DNA from: Corynebacterium glucuronolyticum
GTDB lineage: Bacteria > Actinomycetota > Actinomycetes > Mycobacteriales > Mycobacteriaceae
Reading direction: 5' to 3'
DNA: 40,913 nt
NCBI GenBank assembly: GCA_022772305.1
Contig: JALFAQ010000023.1
Coordinates: 1 to 40,913, forward strand
Within the stretch, counting starts at the first letter, position 1. Every line of letters starts with the position of its first letter. Under the pieces are notes generated by a model. That model searched no databases. It saw only the letters and a list, made by a program, of their open reading frames with translations, and was not told where the DNA came from. The position numbers were made by a program, and so were the translations under genes. Positions 7,504 to 15,428 of the stretch are shown piece after piece.

Positions 7504-8766
7504 GTGACTACCAAGCGTTTGACCGTCATCGGTGCTGTGTGCACCGCCGCAGCCCTCGCCCTGACGGGCTGCTCTTCCGAAACGAGTGCACCAGAGGGTG
7601 CCTCCCAGTCGTCGACAAGCGAAGAAACCACAGGCACCGCCGACCGCGGACCGATCACCTTCGCCATGGGCAAAAACGACACCGACAAGCTGCAACCAAT
7701 TATCGAGAAGTGGAACGCTGACCACCCCGATGAAGAGGTAACGCTCAAGGAACTCGCCGGCGAAGCCGATGCCCAGCGCGAAACCCTCGTCCAATCCCTC
7801 CAAGCCGGCTCCAGTGACTACGACGTCATGGCCCTCGATGTCATCTGGACCGCCGACTTCGCAGCCAACCAATACCTCGCACCCCTGGAAGGCGATCTCG
7901 CCGTCGACACCAGCGGACTCCTGCCCGCCACCGTCGAATCCGCCACCTACCAAGGGACCCTCTACGCCCTCCCGCAAAACACCAACGGGCAGCTCCTCTT
8001 CCGCAACACCGACCTCGTCACCGACGCGCCGGCCAACTGGAAAGAACTCGCCGAAAGCTGCAAGGCCATCTCCGAAGACTGCCTCACCCTCCAGCTCAAG
8101 CAGTACGAAGGCCTAACCGTCAACACCACCAACTTCATCAACGGCTGGGGCGGCAGCGTCCTCGACGACTCCGAACAACCCGCCGTCGAAACCGACCAAG
8201 CCAAGGAAGGCCTCCAGGCACTCGTCGACGGCTACGCCGACGGCACCATCGCCAAGGGCTCCACCTCCGCCACCGAAGAAGAAACCAACCTCGCATTCAC
8301 CGAAGGCACCACCGCCTACGCCGTAAACTGGCCCTACATGTACACCAACGCCAAGGAAGCCGGCATCAACTTCGAAGTCACACCCCTCGTAGCCAAAGAT
8401 GGCACCGGCGTATCCACCCTCGGCGGCTACAACAACGGCATCAACGTCAACTCCAAACACAAGGCAACCGCCCGCGACTTCATTGAATTCATCATCAACG
8501 AAGACAACCAGGCCTCCTTTGCCGACAACTCCTTCCCGCCGGTCCTCGCATCCATCTACGAAGACGCCACCCTCGTGGAGAAATACCCCTACCTCCCCGC
8601 ACTGAAGGAATCCCTCGAAAACGCCAAACCACGACCCGTCAGCCCCTTCTACACCGCCATCTCCAAGGCCATCCAGGACAACACCTACGCCGCCATCACC
8701 GCAGGCAAGTCCATCGATGACGCCACCGCGGACATGGCTGCCGCTATTTCGCAAGCTGCGAAGTAA
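7504..8766 (+). CDS. tusE: extracellular solute-binding lipoprotein of the sugar ABC importer (TusE-like)
   Basis: A 420-residue substrate-binding protein. The N-terminal signal (MTTKRLTVIG...) ends in the lipobox LTGC with the lipidated Cys23, followed by a Ser/Thr/Glu linker. The body is a cluster-B type sugar-binding fold with LQAGSSDYDVMALDVIW and the Trp-rich INGWGGS region. The AAAAGGAAGG ribosome site at 7489-7498 supports the GTG start. It should deliver trehalose or a maltose-like sugar to the two permeases encoded downstream. Codon third positions are overwhelmingly C here, unlike the second permease gene of the same system. A strong terminator follows. Confidence 0.88.
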   Translation: MTTKRLTVIGAVCTAAALALTGCSSETSAPEGASQSSTSEETTGTADRGPITFAMGKNDTDKLQPIIEKWNADHPDEEVTLKELAGEADAQRETLVQSLQAGSSDYDVMALDVIWTADFAANQYLAPLEGDLAVDTSGLLPATVESATYQGTLYALPQNTNGQLLFRNTDLVTDAPANWKELAESCKAISEDCLTLQLKQYEGLTVNTTNFINGWGGSVLDDSEQPAVETDQAKEGLQALVDGYADGTIAKGSTSATEEETNLAFTEGTTAYAVNWPYMYTNAKEAGINFEVTPLVAKDGTGVSTLGGYNNGINVNSKHKATARDFIEFIINEDNQASFADNSFPPVLASIYEDATLVEKYPYLPALKESLENAKPRPVSPFYTAISKAIQDNTYAAITAGKSIDDATADMAAAISQAAK

Positions 8767-8774
8767 CCCTTAAG

Positions 8775-8810
8775 AAAAATACCGCTGCCCTACCAAGCAG
8801 CGGTATTTTT
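8775..8810 (+). terminator. Rho-independent terminator with GCTTGGTAGG repeat in the loop
   Basis: A perfect 13-bp stem (8775-8787 and 8798-8810; arms AAAAATACCGCTG and CAGCGGTATTTTT) with a 10-base loop CCCTACCAAG. The A-rich and T-rich ends make it bidirectional between the lipoprotein and patatin genes, and it touches the patatin stop codon at 8810. The loop and first stem base together spell an exact CCTACCAAGC copy (8789-8798). Confidence 0.9.
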
Positions 8811-9673
8811 TAGCTATTAAAGAAATCGAGCCACTCCGGCCACTCGCGGTCCACCTGTTCCCGGCCCGCTTGGTAGGACGCCATGATCTTTGCCCCGTCG
8901 CGCTCCTTGTTACTTACCAGTGGCCCCTCAGGATAAAACACCTTGGCTTTCCCCTCCCGCTCTAGCTTGTCGACGAGCTCGAGCGACGCGTTGTACCTCT
9001 CATGACGCGTCATCATCAAATCCACCACCGCCGGATACTTCCGCAGCACCGCGCGTAACACCTCCGGGTGGGTGAGGGCGGTGCGTCTGAAACCGCGCGG
9101 GCGGGTGAGGACGATCGCAAACTTCTCCCTACCAAGCGCCGGAGCAATGGGGATGCCACCAGTATCACCGACGGCACCGTCGACGTAGGGGTGACCATCG
9201 ATGAACGGAATCTTCATGACACCTGGCATCGTTGCCGACGCGCGGGCCGCCAGCATCACCGACCGCTTGGTAGGCAGATCTGCGCGGTTCCACGTGACGG
9301 TCTCACCTGTGTCGGCACGAACGGCCTGGATGCAGACCTCGGCGGGATGGGCGAAGAAGGCCTCGAAGTCGAAGGGAAGGGCACCGTCGGGTTGTGCGAT
9401 GTCCTGGTAGAGGTACTGGCCGTCGAAAAGCCCCCTACCAAGTAGAAGCGGGGCGAGACCGCCGATGCGACGGGAGGAGAGGAGCGTCGAAAAGCTAACG
9501 CGGGCGCGAAACTCGTCGTGGGAGAGATAGTTGAGAACCTGGGACGCACCAGCGGAAATACCGCCAGCCCAGCCGACCTCCACACCACTGGAAATCAAGC
9601 GTTCGAAGAAGCGAGCCGTGTAGCTCGCGCGCATGCCGCCACCCTCGACGACAAGAGCCACAGACTTACACAT
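8810..9673 (-). CDS. patatin-like phospholipase
   Basis: A 287-residue patatin-fold acyl hydrolase. The oxyanion loop GGGMRASY is near residues 11-18, the nucleophile elbow GISAGAS carries the catalytic Ser (about residue 41), and DGAVGD carries the catalytic Asp (about residue 164). The ATG at 9673 is preferred over a GTG six bases upstream because TACGGT on the minus strand (9681-9686) lies 7 bp away. No signal peptide. It is encoded opposite to the ABC importer and splits it between lipoprotein and permeases. Three exact repeats lie inside it, with one more 9-bp core. It is also flanked by CCTACCAAG at 8789 and 9711 in the same orientation. Substrate unknown. Confidence 0.88.
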   Translation of the reverse strand: MCKSVALVVEGGGMRASYTARFFERLISSGVEVGWAGGISAGASQVLNYLSHDEFRARVSFSTLLSSRRIGGLAPLLLGRGLFDGQYLYQDIAQPDGALPFDFEAFFAHPAEVCIQAVRADTGETVTWNRADLPTKRSVMLAARASATMPGVMKIPFIDGHPYVDGAVGDTGGIPIAPALGREKFAIVLTRPRGFRRTALTHPEVLRAVLRKYPAVVDLMMTRHERYNASLELVDKLEREGKAKVFYPEGPLVSNKERDGAKIMASYQAGREQVDREWPEWLDFFNS

Positions 9674-9732
9674 AACCACAACCGTAGTCCCCTAAACTAA
9701 CAACCAAACCCCTACCAAGGAAAGGGAAACGC

Positions 9733-10761
9733 GTGCAACAAGCCAAACAAACCAGGACGGCATGGGCGCTGATCGCCCCCACACTCATCGTCCTCGGCAT
9801 CGTCATCGGCTACCCCATCCTGCGGGCCATTTACTTATCCTTCCAACAGGATAAACACCTGGATCCCGAAACCGGATTATTTGTCCAAGGCGGCTTCGCC
9901 GGCGCCGACCACTACCTCTACTGGCTGCAACAACGATGCATGAGCCCCTCCGGCGTCGTCGGCACCTGCCCACCAGGCATCATCGCCACCGACTTCTGGC
10001 CCGCCGTACGCATCACCCTCTTCTTCGCCGTCGTCACCGTCGCACTCGAAACCGTCCTCGGCCTCTGGATGGCAACCGTCATGAACAAGGAATTCCGCGG
10101 ACGCGGACTCCTCCGCGCCGCCGTCCTCGTCCCCTGGGCCATCCCCACCGCCGTCACCGCCAAACTCTGGCAATTCCTCTTCTCCGACCACGGACTCATC
10201 AACTCACTGCTTGGTAGGGATACGTCCTGGACCACCGATCCCTGGGCCGCCCGCACCGCCGTCATCATCGCCGATGTCTGGAAAACAGCCCCCTTCATGG
10301 CGCTGCTCATCCTCGCTGGCCTCCAAATGATCGACAAGGAAATCTACGAAGCAGCACGCGTTGACGGAGCCGGACGCTTCCAAATCTTCACGCACATCAC
10401 GCTGCCCCTCGTCAAACCCGCACTCATGGTCGCCATCCTCTTCCGTACCCTCGACGCACTCCGCATGTACGACCTACCAGTCATCATGATCTCCTCCAGC
10501 TCCAACTCCCCCACCACCACCATCTCCCAACTCGTCGTTGAGGACCTCCGCCAAGGCCACTTCAACTCCGCCAGCGCCCTCTCCACCCTCATCTTCCTCC
10601 TCATCTTCGCCGTCGCCTTCATCATGATCCGGTTCTTGGGGGCGGATGTGGCGCCACGGAAGCAAAAGATGCCGCCTCCCCTACCAAGCGCCCCCGCAGC
10701 CCCCGTGGAGCCGATTCGCATTGATGGATCCACCATCACTACCAAGGAGAACCAGCGATGA
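9733..10761 (+). CDS. tusF: sugar ABC importer permease, MalF/SugA type (TusF-like)
   Basis: A 342-residue permease with six to seven membrane helices. Helix 1 is at about 12-32, a periplasmic loop with two cysteines follows (about 68-79, RCMSP...TCPPG), and the EAA coupling motif is at EAARVDGAGRFQIFTHITLPLVKPA (about 206-230). The start is GTG, with a purine-rich AAGGAAAGGG site (9717-9726) that begins at the end of a repeat core. The stop overlaps the next permease start as ATGA. The C-terminal 40 residues are Pro/Ala-rich and cytoplasmic. Codon use changes abruptly near 10640, from C-ending to G-ending codons. Confidence 0.88.
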   Translation: MQQAKQTRTAWALIAPTLIVLGIVIGYPILRAIYLSFQQDKHLDPETGLFVQGGFAGADHYLYWLQQRCMSPSGVVGTCPPGIIATDFWPAVRITLFFAVVTVALETVLGLWMATVMNKEFRGRGLLRAAVLVPWAIPTAVTAKLWQFLFSDHGLINSLLGRDTSWTTDPWAARTAVIIADVWKTAPFMALLILAGLQMIDKEIYEAARVDGAGRFQIFTHITLPLVKPALMVAILFRTLDALRMYDLPVIMISSSSNSPTTTISQLVVEDLRQGHFNSASALSTLIFLLIFAVAFIMIRFLGADVAPRKQKMPPPLPSAPAAPVEPIRIDGSTITTKENQR

Positions 10762-11579
10762 AAACAGCACGCACATACTTCGGAGCCGCCATCATCGTCT
10801 TGTGGACCCTTGCTCCCTTCTACTGGATGGTGGTCACTGCCTTCCGCGATTCGAAGCACACCTTCGACACCACCCCGTTTTTCACGCATGTAACGCTCGA
10901 GAACTTCCAGGATGCCCTCGCCACTGATAAGGGAAATAACTTCCTCCGGGCAATCGGCAATTCGCTTGTTATTTCGCTTGCCACCACCGCTCTAGCTGTC
11001 TTGGTAGGGGTGCTGGCGGGGTATGCTCTCGCCCGCCTGAATTTCCGCGGAAAGGGCATCGTCACAGCAATCATTTTGGCGGCATCGATGTTTCCTGGGA
11101 TTGCGTTGGTGACGCCGCTTTTCCAGCTGTTTACTAACCTCGGCTGGATTGGCACCTACCAAGCGCTGATTGTGCCGAACATTTCGTTTGCGCTGCCGTT
11201 GACGGTGTACACGTTGATTAGCTTCTTCAAGCAATTGCCGTGGGAGTTGGAGGAGGCTGCGCGCGTGGATGGGGCGAGCCGTTTTACGGCTTTCCGGAAG
11301 GTGTTGTTGCCTTTGGCGGCACCGGCGTTGTTTACCACCGCAATTTTGGCGTTCATTGCTACGTGGAATGAGTTCATGTTAGCGAAGCAGCTGTCGACAA
11401 CTGCGACAGAGCCGGTCACCGTGGCGATTGCGCGCTTCTCGGGTCCGAGTGCATTCGAGTACCCGTACGCGTCGGTGATGGCGGCGGGCACGCTCGTGAC
11501 CGTCCCCTTGGTAGTGATGGTGCTCGTCTTCCAGCGGCGCATCGTCGCGGGCCTGACGGCTGGTGGTGTGAAGGGGTGA
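10758..11579 (+). CDS. tusG: sugar ABC importer permease, MalG/SugB type (TusG-like)
   Basis: A 273-residue inner-membrane permease with six predicted helices. The EAA loop motif EEAARVDGASRFTAFRKVLLPLAAPA is at about 165-190. It overlaps the TusF stop by four bases and so is translationally coupled. It completes the importer with the ATPase and lipoprotein upstream. Third codon positions favour G and T, unlike the C-ending codons of the lipoprotein and most of tusF. Two repeat cores lie inside (11000-11008 and an exact copy at 11155-11164, encoding Tyr-Gln-Ala). Trehalose as substrate is inferred from the family. Confidence 0.88.
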   Translation: MKTARTYFGAAIIVLWTLAPFYWMVVTAFRDSKHTFDTTPFFTHVTLENFQDALATDKGNNFLRAIGNSLVISLATTALAVLVGVLAGYALARLNFRGKGIVTAIILAASMFPGIALVTPLFQLFTNLGWIGTYQALIVPNISFALPLTVYTLISFFKQLPWELEEAARVDGASRFTAFRKVLLPLAAPALFTTAILAFIATWNEFMLAKQLSTTATEPVTVAIARFSGPSAFEYPYASVMAAGTLVTVPLVVMVLVFQRRIVAGLTAGGVKG

Positions 11580-11590
11580 CGAAGGCACGT

Positions 11591-11628
11591 CGAATAGCCC
11601 ATCAGGAAGGCTCCTGGTGGGCTATTCG
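11591..11628. terminator. long hairpin between convergent tusG and HNH genes
   Basis: A 17-bp stem (11591-11607 and 11612-11628) with one G-T wobble and a four-base AGGC loop. No T run follows on either strand, so it is a terminator-like hairpin for two converging genes rather than a textbook intrinsic terminator. Confidence 0.65.
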
Positions 11629-11630
11629 GT

Positions 11631-12785
11631 CTAGTGCTCGCGGAAGACTCCGCGTTGTCGGATGTTGATCCCGCGACCGCAGCGGTCGCGGAGTTCGCTG
11701 CGGTTGAAGTGCAGCGTGTCGGACCCGGGTGGTTTGAATCCGGCTTCACCGGTCACGGGGTCGCGTTCGTGGCGGCCGTTTTTGGGTTTTCCGGGGTCAT
11801 CGTCGTTGCGCCCGTTGTGGTATTTACACAGCGGGATGAGGGTGACCGCGTCGGTGAGTCCGCCGAGGTAGTGAGCCTTGCTGTGGTGCATTTGGCTGTA
11901 GACGGCTGGACGGTAGCAGCCGGGGTGAGCGCAGAATATCTGGTCGCAGGCGAGGGCGGAGCGAAGCTCGGGACTGGCGAATCGTTCGTTTTCTAGCTGG
12001 TAGTGGACACCGATGTTGCCGTTCTTGTCGTAGATCGAGACGAAGGCGAATGGCGCGAGCCGGGAGTTGGCGATGTCCTCTGCGTCGATGAGGTTGCCGT
12101 CGGTGGTGGCGAACTTGCCGTCTCCTTGATAGGTGAGATCGTCGGCGTTGATGATGAAGCAGGGGCTAAGGGTGCGATCCCAGATGCGGGTGAGGGTGAC
12201 ATCGTCAAAGGTTTTTTCTTTCCACAGGGCGACGAGTGTACGGAGGCCCTGTGCCCAACGGGCGGAGGTCGACATGGAGGAATCGTCGGGGGCTAGGTAG
12301 TTGCAGACGCTGATGAACTCGTCCATCTGCTGGGCTTTAAGCGCCAGGCGCGCGTGCTTGAGACCCGTGGCATCGGCACGCTGGCCAACGGTGAGTGACG
12401 GTTGGGTGGTGCGTGGTAGGTGGGCACGACCGCGTTCTGCGCACGCGTTCTTCATTTCCGGCACGGTTGGAAGCTTATCGACGGCGTAGCTGAGCATCTC
12501 CTCCCGGTAGGTTTCCCGCTCTTCCGGTTCCAGGTTGTTCATCCCCTTAGAGATGAGAACGAGGAACTCGGTGGGCAGCTCATTGGGGCGTGGGTCGGCC
12601 TCGAGGTCGTAGTCCACCCAATTGGTGGCGCCGTTACAGAGCCAGCGAGAGAAAGAGGGAGAAAGATGATAATCGTCGACAAGCCTCTCGACTCGTTGCG
12701 CGACAGAAGAGCCGAGGGCGAGGGCCTCAAAGAGGATGGCCGTGCCCGTCAGCGAAGTCGCGAGGGAGTCGAGTGCGTGTGTCAT
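11631..12785 (-). CDS. HNH endonuclease domain protein (DUF222/13E12-like)
   Basis: A 384-residue protein with a long helical N-terminal region of the type found in actinobacterial 13E12/DUF222 proteins. A C-terminal HNH nuclease domain carries zinc-knuckle Cys in CAHPGC, the HH motif in QMHHSKAHYLGG, and LCKYHNGRNDDD. I chose the ATG at 12785; a GTG 27 bases upstream would add nine Arg/Val-rich residues lying on an inverted repeat. The family is common in multiple copies in actinobacteria and its biological role is unclear. A second, related HNH gene is cut by the end of this window. Confidence 0.85.
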   Translation of the reverse strand: MTHALDSLATSLTGTAILFEALALGSSVAQRVERLVDDYHLSPSFSRWLCNGATNWVDYDLEADPRPNELPTEFLVLISKGMNNLEPEERETYREEMLSYAVDKLPTVPEMKNACAERGRAHLPRTTQPSLTVGQRADATGLKHARLALKAQQMDEFISVCNYLAPDDSSMSTSARWAQGLRTLVALWKEKTFDDVTLTRIWDRTLSPCFIINADDLTYQGDGKFATTDGNLIDAEDIANSRLAPFAFVSIYDKNGNIGVHYQLENERFASPELRSALACDQIFCAHPGCYRPAVYSQMHHSKAHYLGGLTDAVTLIPLCKYHNGRNDDDPGKPKNGRHERDPVTGEAGFKPPGSDTLHFNRSELRDRCGRGINIRQRGVFREH

Positions 12786-12800
12786 GCCTCGAACTCTAAC

Positions 12801-12827
12801 TACCACGCGCACGGGATGCGCGTGGTA
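12801..12827. repeat. 10-bp perfect inverted repeat upstream of HNH gene
   Basis: TACCACGCGC (12801-12810) and GCGCGTGGTA (12818-12827) flank a 7-base loop, 16 bp before the HNH start and 37 bp after the DUF218 stop. No T run follows on the minus strand, so it may be an operator or a weak terminator of the birA-purK-purE operon. Confidence 0.5.
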
Positions 12828-12863
12828 GGCGCAGGATCTGTGGATAACTCGGCTGCAGGTGAG

Positions 12864-13316
12864 CTACAGGCTGTGGAATTTGCGCCAAAGGATGCGCGCA
12901 GCCGAGTGCGAAATCGCAGCTAGCTCGCGTGTATAGATGAACAAGCGTCGGTTAGCGGGGGTCGACGCAGTGATGACGTTCACATCAAAGTGATGGTGCC
13001 AGGCCCACATGCGGACGCGAGGGGCGTGGAAGTCGCTCGTGACGACGTCGAAACGCGTAGCTCTACCAAGCGCCACAGAGGCGTTCTCGAGGTTTTCGTT
13101 GGTTGAGCGGGCGTGGGGTTCGACGATGATGCGGGCGGGGTCGACTCCGTGGGTGACGAGCCAGTCGCGCATCGCCTCAGCCTCGCCGTTGTGGCCAGTG
13201 ACGACGACGGTGGAAGCGGGGGTGATGTGGCGGCGGGCGACTACCAGGCGACGTGTGAGGGTGGCGCCTGGTAGGCCGTCGATAAGCCTGGAGCCGAGGA
13301 TGACGAGCGGGGTCAC
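12864..13316 (-). CDS. DUF218 (YdcF/SanA-like) protein
   Basis: A 150-residue DUF218 domain protein. It opens with VTPLVILGSRL, has TVVVTGHNGEAEAM and the conserved ARSTNENLENA segment, then VVTSDFHAPR. The start is a GTG one base after the purE stop; the longer open frame upstream is only a shadow of purE in another frame. Family members such as SanA act in envelope integrity in other bacteria, but they carry a membrane helix that is absent here, so this copy would be cytoplasmic. It is last gene of the birA-purK-purE run. Function unknown. Confidence 0.8.
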   Translation of the reverse strand: MTPLVILGSRLIDGLPGATLTRRLVVARRHITPASTVVVTGHNGEAEAMRDWLVTHGVDPARIIVEPHARSTNENLENASVALGRATRFDVVTSDFHAPRVRMWAWHHHFDVNVITASTPANRRLFIYTRELAAISHSAARILWRKFHSL

Positions 13317-13317
13317 G

Positions 13318-13815
13318 TTAGGACAAGCGCTCGTGGAGGCGACGCTCCTTCTCCTCCACCTCGGTGGCCATATCCGCTTGGTAGGCGGACATCTTTTCGA
13401 CGAGCGCTGGGTCGCCGATTCCGAGCATCCGCACGGCGAGGAGCCCTGCGTTCTTGGCGCCACCGATAGACACCGTCGCGGTGGGAACACCGGAGGGCAT
13501 CTGGACGATGGACAGGAGGGAATCCAGACCATCGAGGTCCTTGAGTGCCCGTGGAATGCCGATGACCGGCAGCGGGGTGGCTGCGGCCGTCATGCCCGGC
13601 AGGTGGGCGGCACCGCCGGCACAGGCGATGATGACCTTGATGCCACGGGTGTGGGCGGTGCGGGCGTAGTTGAGCATTTTGTCAGGGGTGCGGTGCGCGG
13701 AGACGACGCCGACTTCGTAAGAGACGTTGAACTCGTCAAGAATGTCGGCGGCGGGTTTGACCGTGTCCCAATCGGAGTCGGACCCCATGATGATTCCTAC
13801 CAAGCAGTTACTCAT
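13318..13815 (-). CDS. purE: 5-(carboxyamino)imidazole ribonucleotide mutase
   Basis: A 165-residue class I PurE, converting N5-CAIR to CAIR in purine synthesis. The substrate-binding motifs are MGSDSDW at 10-16, SAHRTPD with the catalytic His45 near 43-49, and GGAAHLPGM near 67-75. It overlaps the purK end by eight bases (ATGAGTAA), giving translational coupling to its partner enzyme. Exact repeats lie at its start (13796, encoding Leu-Val-Gly) and near its end (13376, encoding Tyr-Gln-Ala). So one repeat lies within the first few codons of a housekeeping enzyme. Confidence 0.95.
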   Translation of the reverse strand: MSNCLVGIIMGSDSDWDTVKPAADILDEFNVSYEVGVVSAHRTPDKMLNYARTAHTRGIKVIIACAGGAAHLPGMTAAATPLPVIGIPRALKDLDGLDSLLSIVQMPSGVPTATVSIGGAKNAGLLAVRMLGIGDPALVEKMSAYQADMATEVEEKERRLHERLS

Positions 13816-14956
13816 GGCTACCCACTATAATCCCGGCGGCGGCACGGGCGCGGGCGCGGACGGTGTCCGCATCGGTGCCGGAGACGTTGACGTGGCCGAG
13901 CTTGCGGCCGGCGCGGTAGGACTTGCCGTACCAGTGGATCTTGGCCTCGGGGTAGCTCTCCCACACCTGGGTCATGGCGGCGGGGATGTCCTGCTCCGAG
14001 TCGCCACCGAGGGTGTTGACCATGCAGGTGACGGGGGCGGTGCGGGCGGTGGAGCCGAGGGGGAGGTCGAGTACTGCGCGGAGGTGCTGCTCGAACTGGC
14101 TGGTGACCGATCCGTCCTGGGTCCAGTGGCCGGTGTTGTGGGGGCGCATGGCGAGCTCGTTGATGAGGATCTCACCGTCGGTAGTTTCGAAGAGCTCGAC
14201 GGCGAGGACACCGGTGACGCCGAGCTTCTCAGCAACGGTGCGGCCGATGTGGCGGATGGTGTCGGCTTGGATGTCGGTAAGCCCGGGTGCGGGGGCGAGT
14301 GCCTCCACGCAGATACCGTCGGTTTGGATGGTCTCGGTGATGTCCCACTGCGCGATGCCGCCGGAGGGGCGACGGGCGGAGAGGATGGACAGCTCACGCT
14401 TGAGCTCCACCTTGTCCTCTGCCATGAGGTGAACACCCTTGTCCATGAGCTCGGCGGCGAGCGTTGGCGCGTCGTCGGTGAACCAGACACCGTGGCCGTC
14501 GTAGCCGCCGCGGATCGCCTTCAGGCAGATCGGTTTTCCGCTTGGTAGGCGGGAGGGGTCGGTGACATCCGTGAACCACGGCACCGGCAGCCCCAGTTCC
14601 TTCATCTTCTTGCGCATTTCCAGCTTATCCTGGGCGTAGACGAGGGCGTCGGGCTGAGGCTGGACGTTGATGCCTGCGTCGATGAGGGTGTGGAGGATCT
14701 CGTTGGGGACGTGCTCGTGGTCGAAGGTGACGGCGGAGGAGCCGCAGGCGACAGACTGTACGTCGGCAAGCGTGGTGTAGTCGCCGACGGTGATGTCGGG
14801 GGTGACCTGGGCTGCTGACGAGTCGATGGCGCCGGCCAAGAGGCGGATGGTTAGGCCGAGTTCGGTTGCTTCTGTCTGCATCATGCGGGCGAGCTGACCG
14901 TCGCCGATTACGGTGACAATCGGCATGCCAGGCGCATGGGGATCGTTAGTGCTCAC
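13808..14956 (-). CDS. purK: 5-(carboxyamino)imidazole ribonucleotide synthase
   Basis: A 382-residue ATP-grasp enzyme making N5-CAIR from AIR, ATP and bicarbonate. The N-terminal [10 protein letters not shown] is the AIR-binding Rossmann segment. The ATP-grasp core has [10 protein letters not shown], the [12 protein letters not shown] strand, and [13 protein letters not shown] binding metal near the C-terminal third. I chose the GTG at 14956, ten bases after the preceding gene's stop; an ATG at 14926 would start just before the conserved [10 protein letters not shown]. Further upstream codons overlap the PH-domain gene. An exact repeat at 14540-14549 encodes Leu-Pro-Ser-Gly. Confidence 0.93.
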   Translation of the reverse strand: MSTNDPHAPGMPIVTVIGDGQLARMMQTEATELGLTIRLLAGAIDSSAAQVTPDITVGDYTTLADVQSVACGSSAVTFDHEHVPNEILHTLIDAGINVQPQPDALVYAQDKLEMRKKMKELGLPVPWFTDVTDPSRLPSGKPICLKAIRGGYDGHGVWFTDDAPTLAAELMDKGVHLMAEDKVELKRELSILSARRPSGGIAQWDITETIQTDGICVEALAPAPGLTDIQADTIRHIGRTVAEKLGVTGVLAVELFETTDGEILINELAMRPHNTGHWTQDGSVTSQFEQHLRAVLDLPLGSTARTAPVTCMVNTLGGDSEQDIPAAMTQVWESYPEAKIHWYGKSYRAGRKLGHVNVSGTDADTVRARARAAAGIIVGSHE

Positions 14957-14966
14957 CCTTGTAACC

Positions 14967-15425
14967 CTAGTAGCTCCCCTCGATGAGCCGAACGAGCTGC
15001 TTGGTTTTGGGCAAGTTGTCGATGATGACGGGGCGCCGAGAAGCGTAGGTGGACACGACAAGCGTGGACGAACGCCGATTGATGGCCTCGATTTCCTCGA
15101 AGAAGATGGTGAGGGGACGAACGAAAAGCCCCGGCTTGCGGTACGCGATCCGCTTGGTAGTGATTATGGTCCGGGCGGTGCGGGACATGAGCACGGGCCA
15201 GAGGAACCCGATGAGGACCCACACGGCCCAAATAGCGAGCACGAGTCCCCGCCACTCCGGGGGAAGCACGACACCGGCGAGCTCCGCATCTGCGGGCCTG
15301 TCGAAAACACCGAGGGCGATGGAGCACACGCCGGTGGACAATAGGAGCTGGACGACGGGCATGGCGAGATGGCGGTAGGTGGTGGTGACGTCGGCGAGGA
15401 CGACCTCTCCTGGCTCGAGACGCAC
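14967..15425 (-). CDS. PH-domain membrane protein
   Basis: A 152-residue protein with two membrane helices (about 20-40 and 62-80) followed by a bacterial PH-like domain beginning TTKRIAYRKPGLFVRP, the usual signature of these proteins. The GTG start lies only three bases after the birA stop, and the purK start is ten bases after its stop, so it is co-transcribed. Corynebacteria and mycobacteria commonly keep such a gene between birA and purK. The role is unknown. Confidence 0.85.
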   Translation of the reverse strand: MRLEPGEVVLADVTTTYRHLAMPVVQLLLSTGVCSIALGVFDRPADAELAGVVLPPEWRGLVLAIWAVWVLIGFLWPVLMSRTARTIITTKRIAYRKPGLFVRPLTIFFEEIEAINRRSSTLVVSTYASRRPVIIDNLPKTKQLVRLIEGSY

Positions 15426-15428
15426 GGT

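Noticed and set aside
13317..13532. Upstream extension of the DUF218 frame to 222 residues
   Set aside because: It runs antiframe through purE and encodes Arg/Pro/Ser-rich sequence; the conserved domain begins at the GTG one base after the purE stop.
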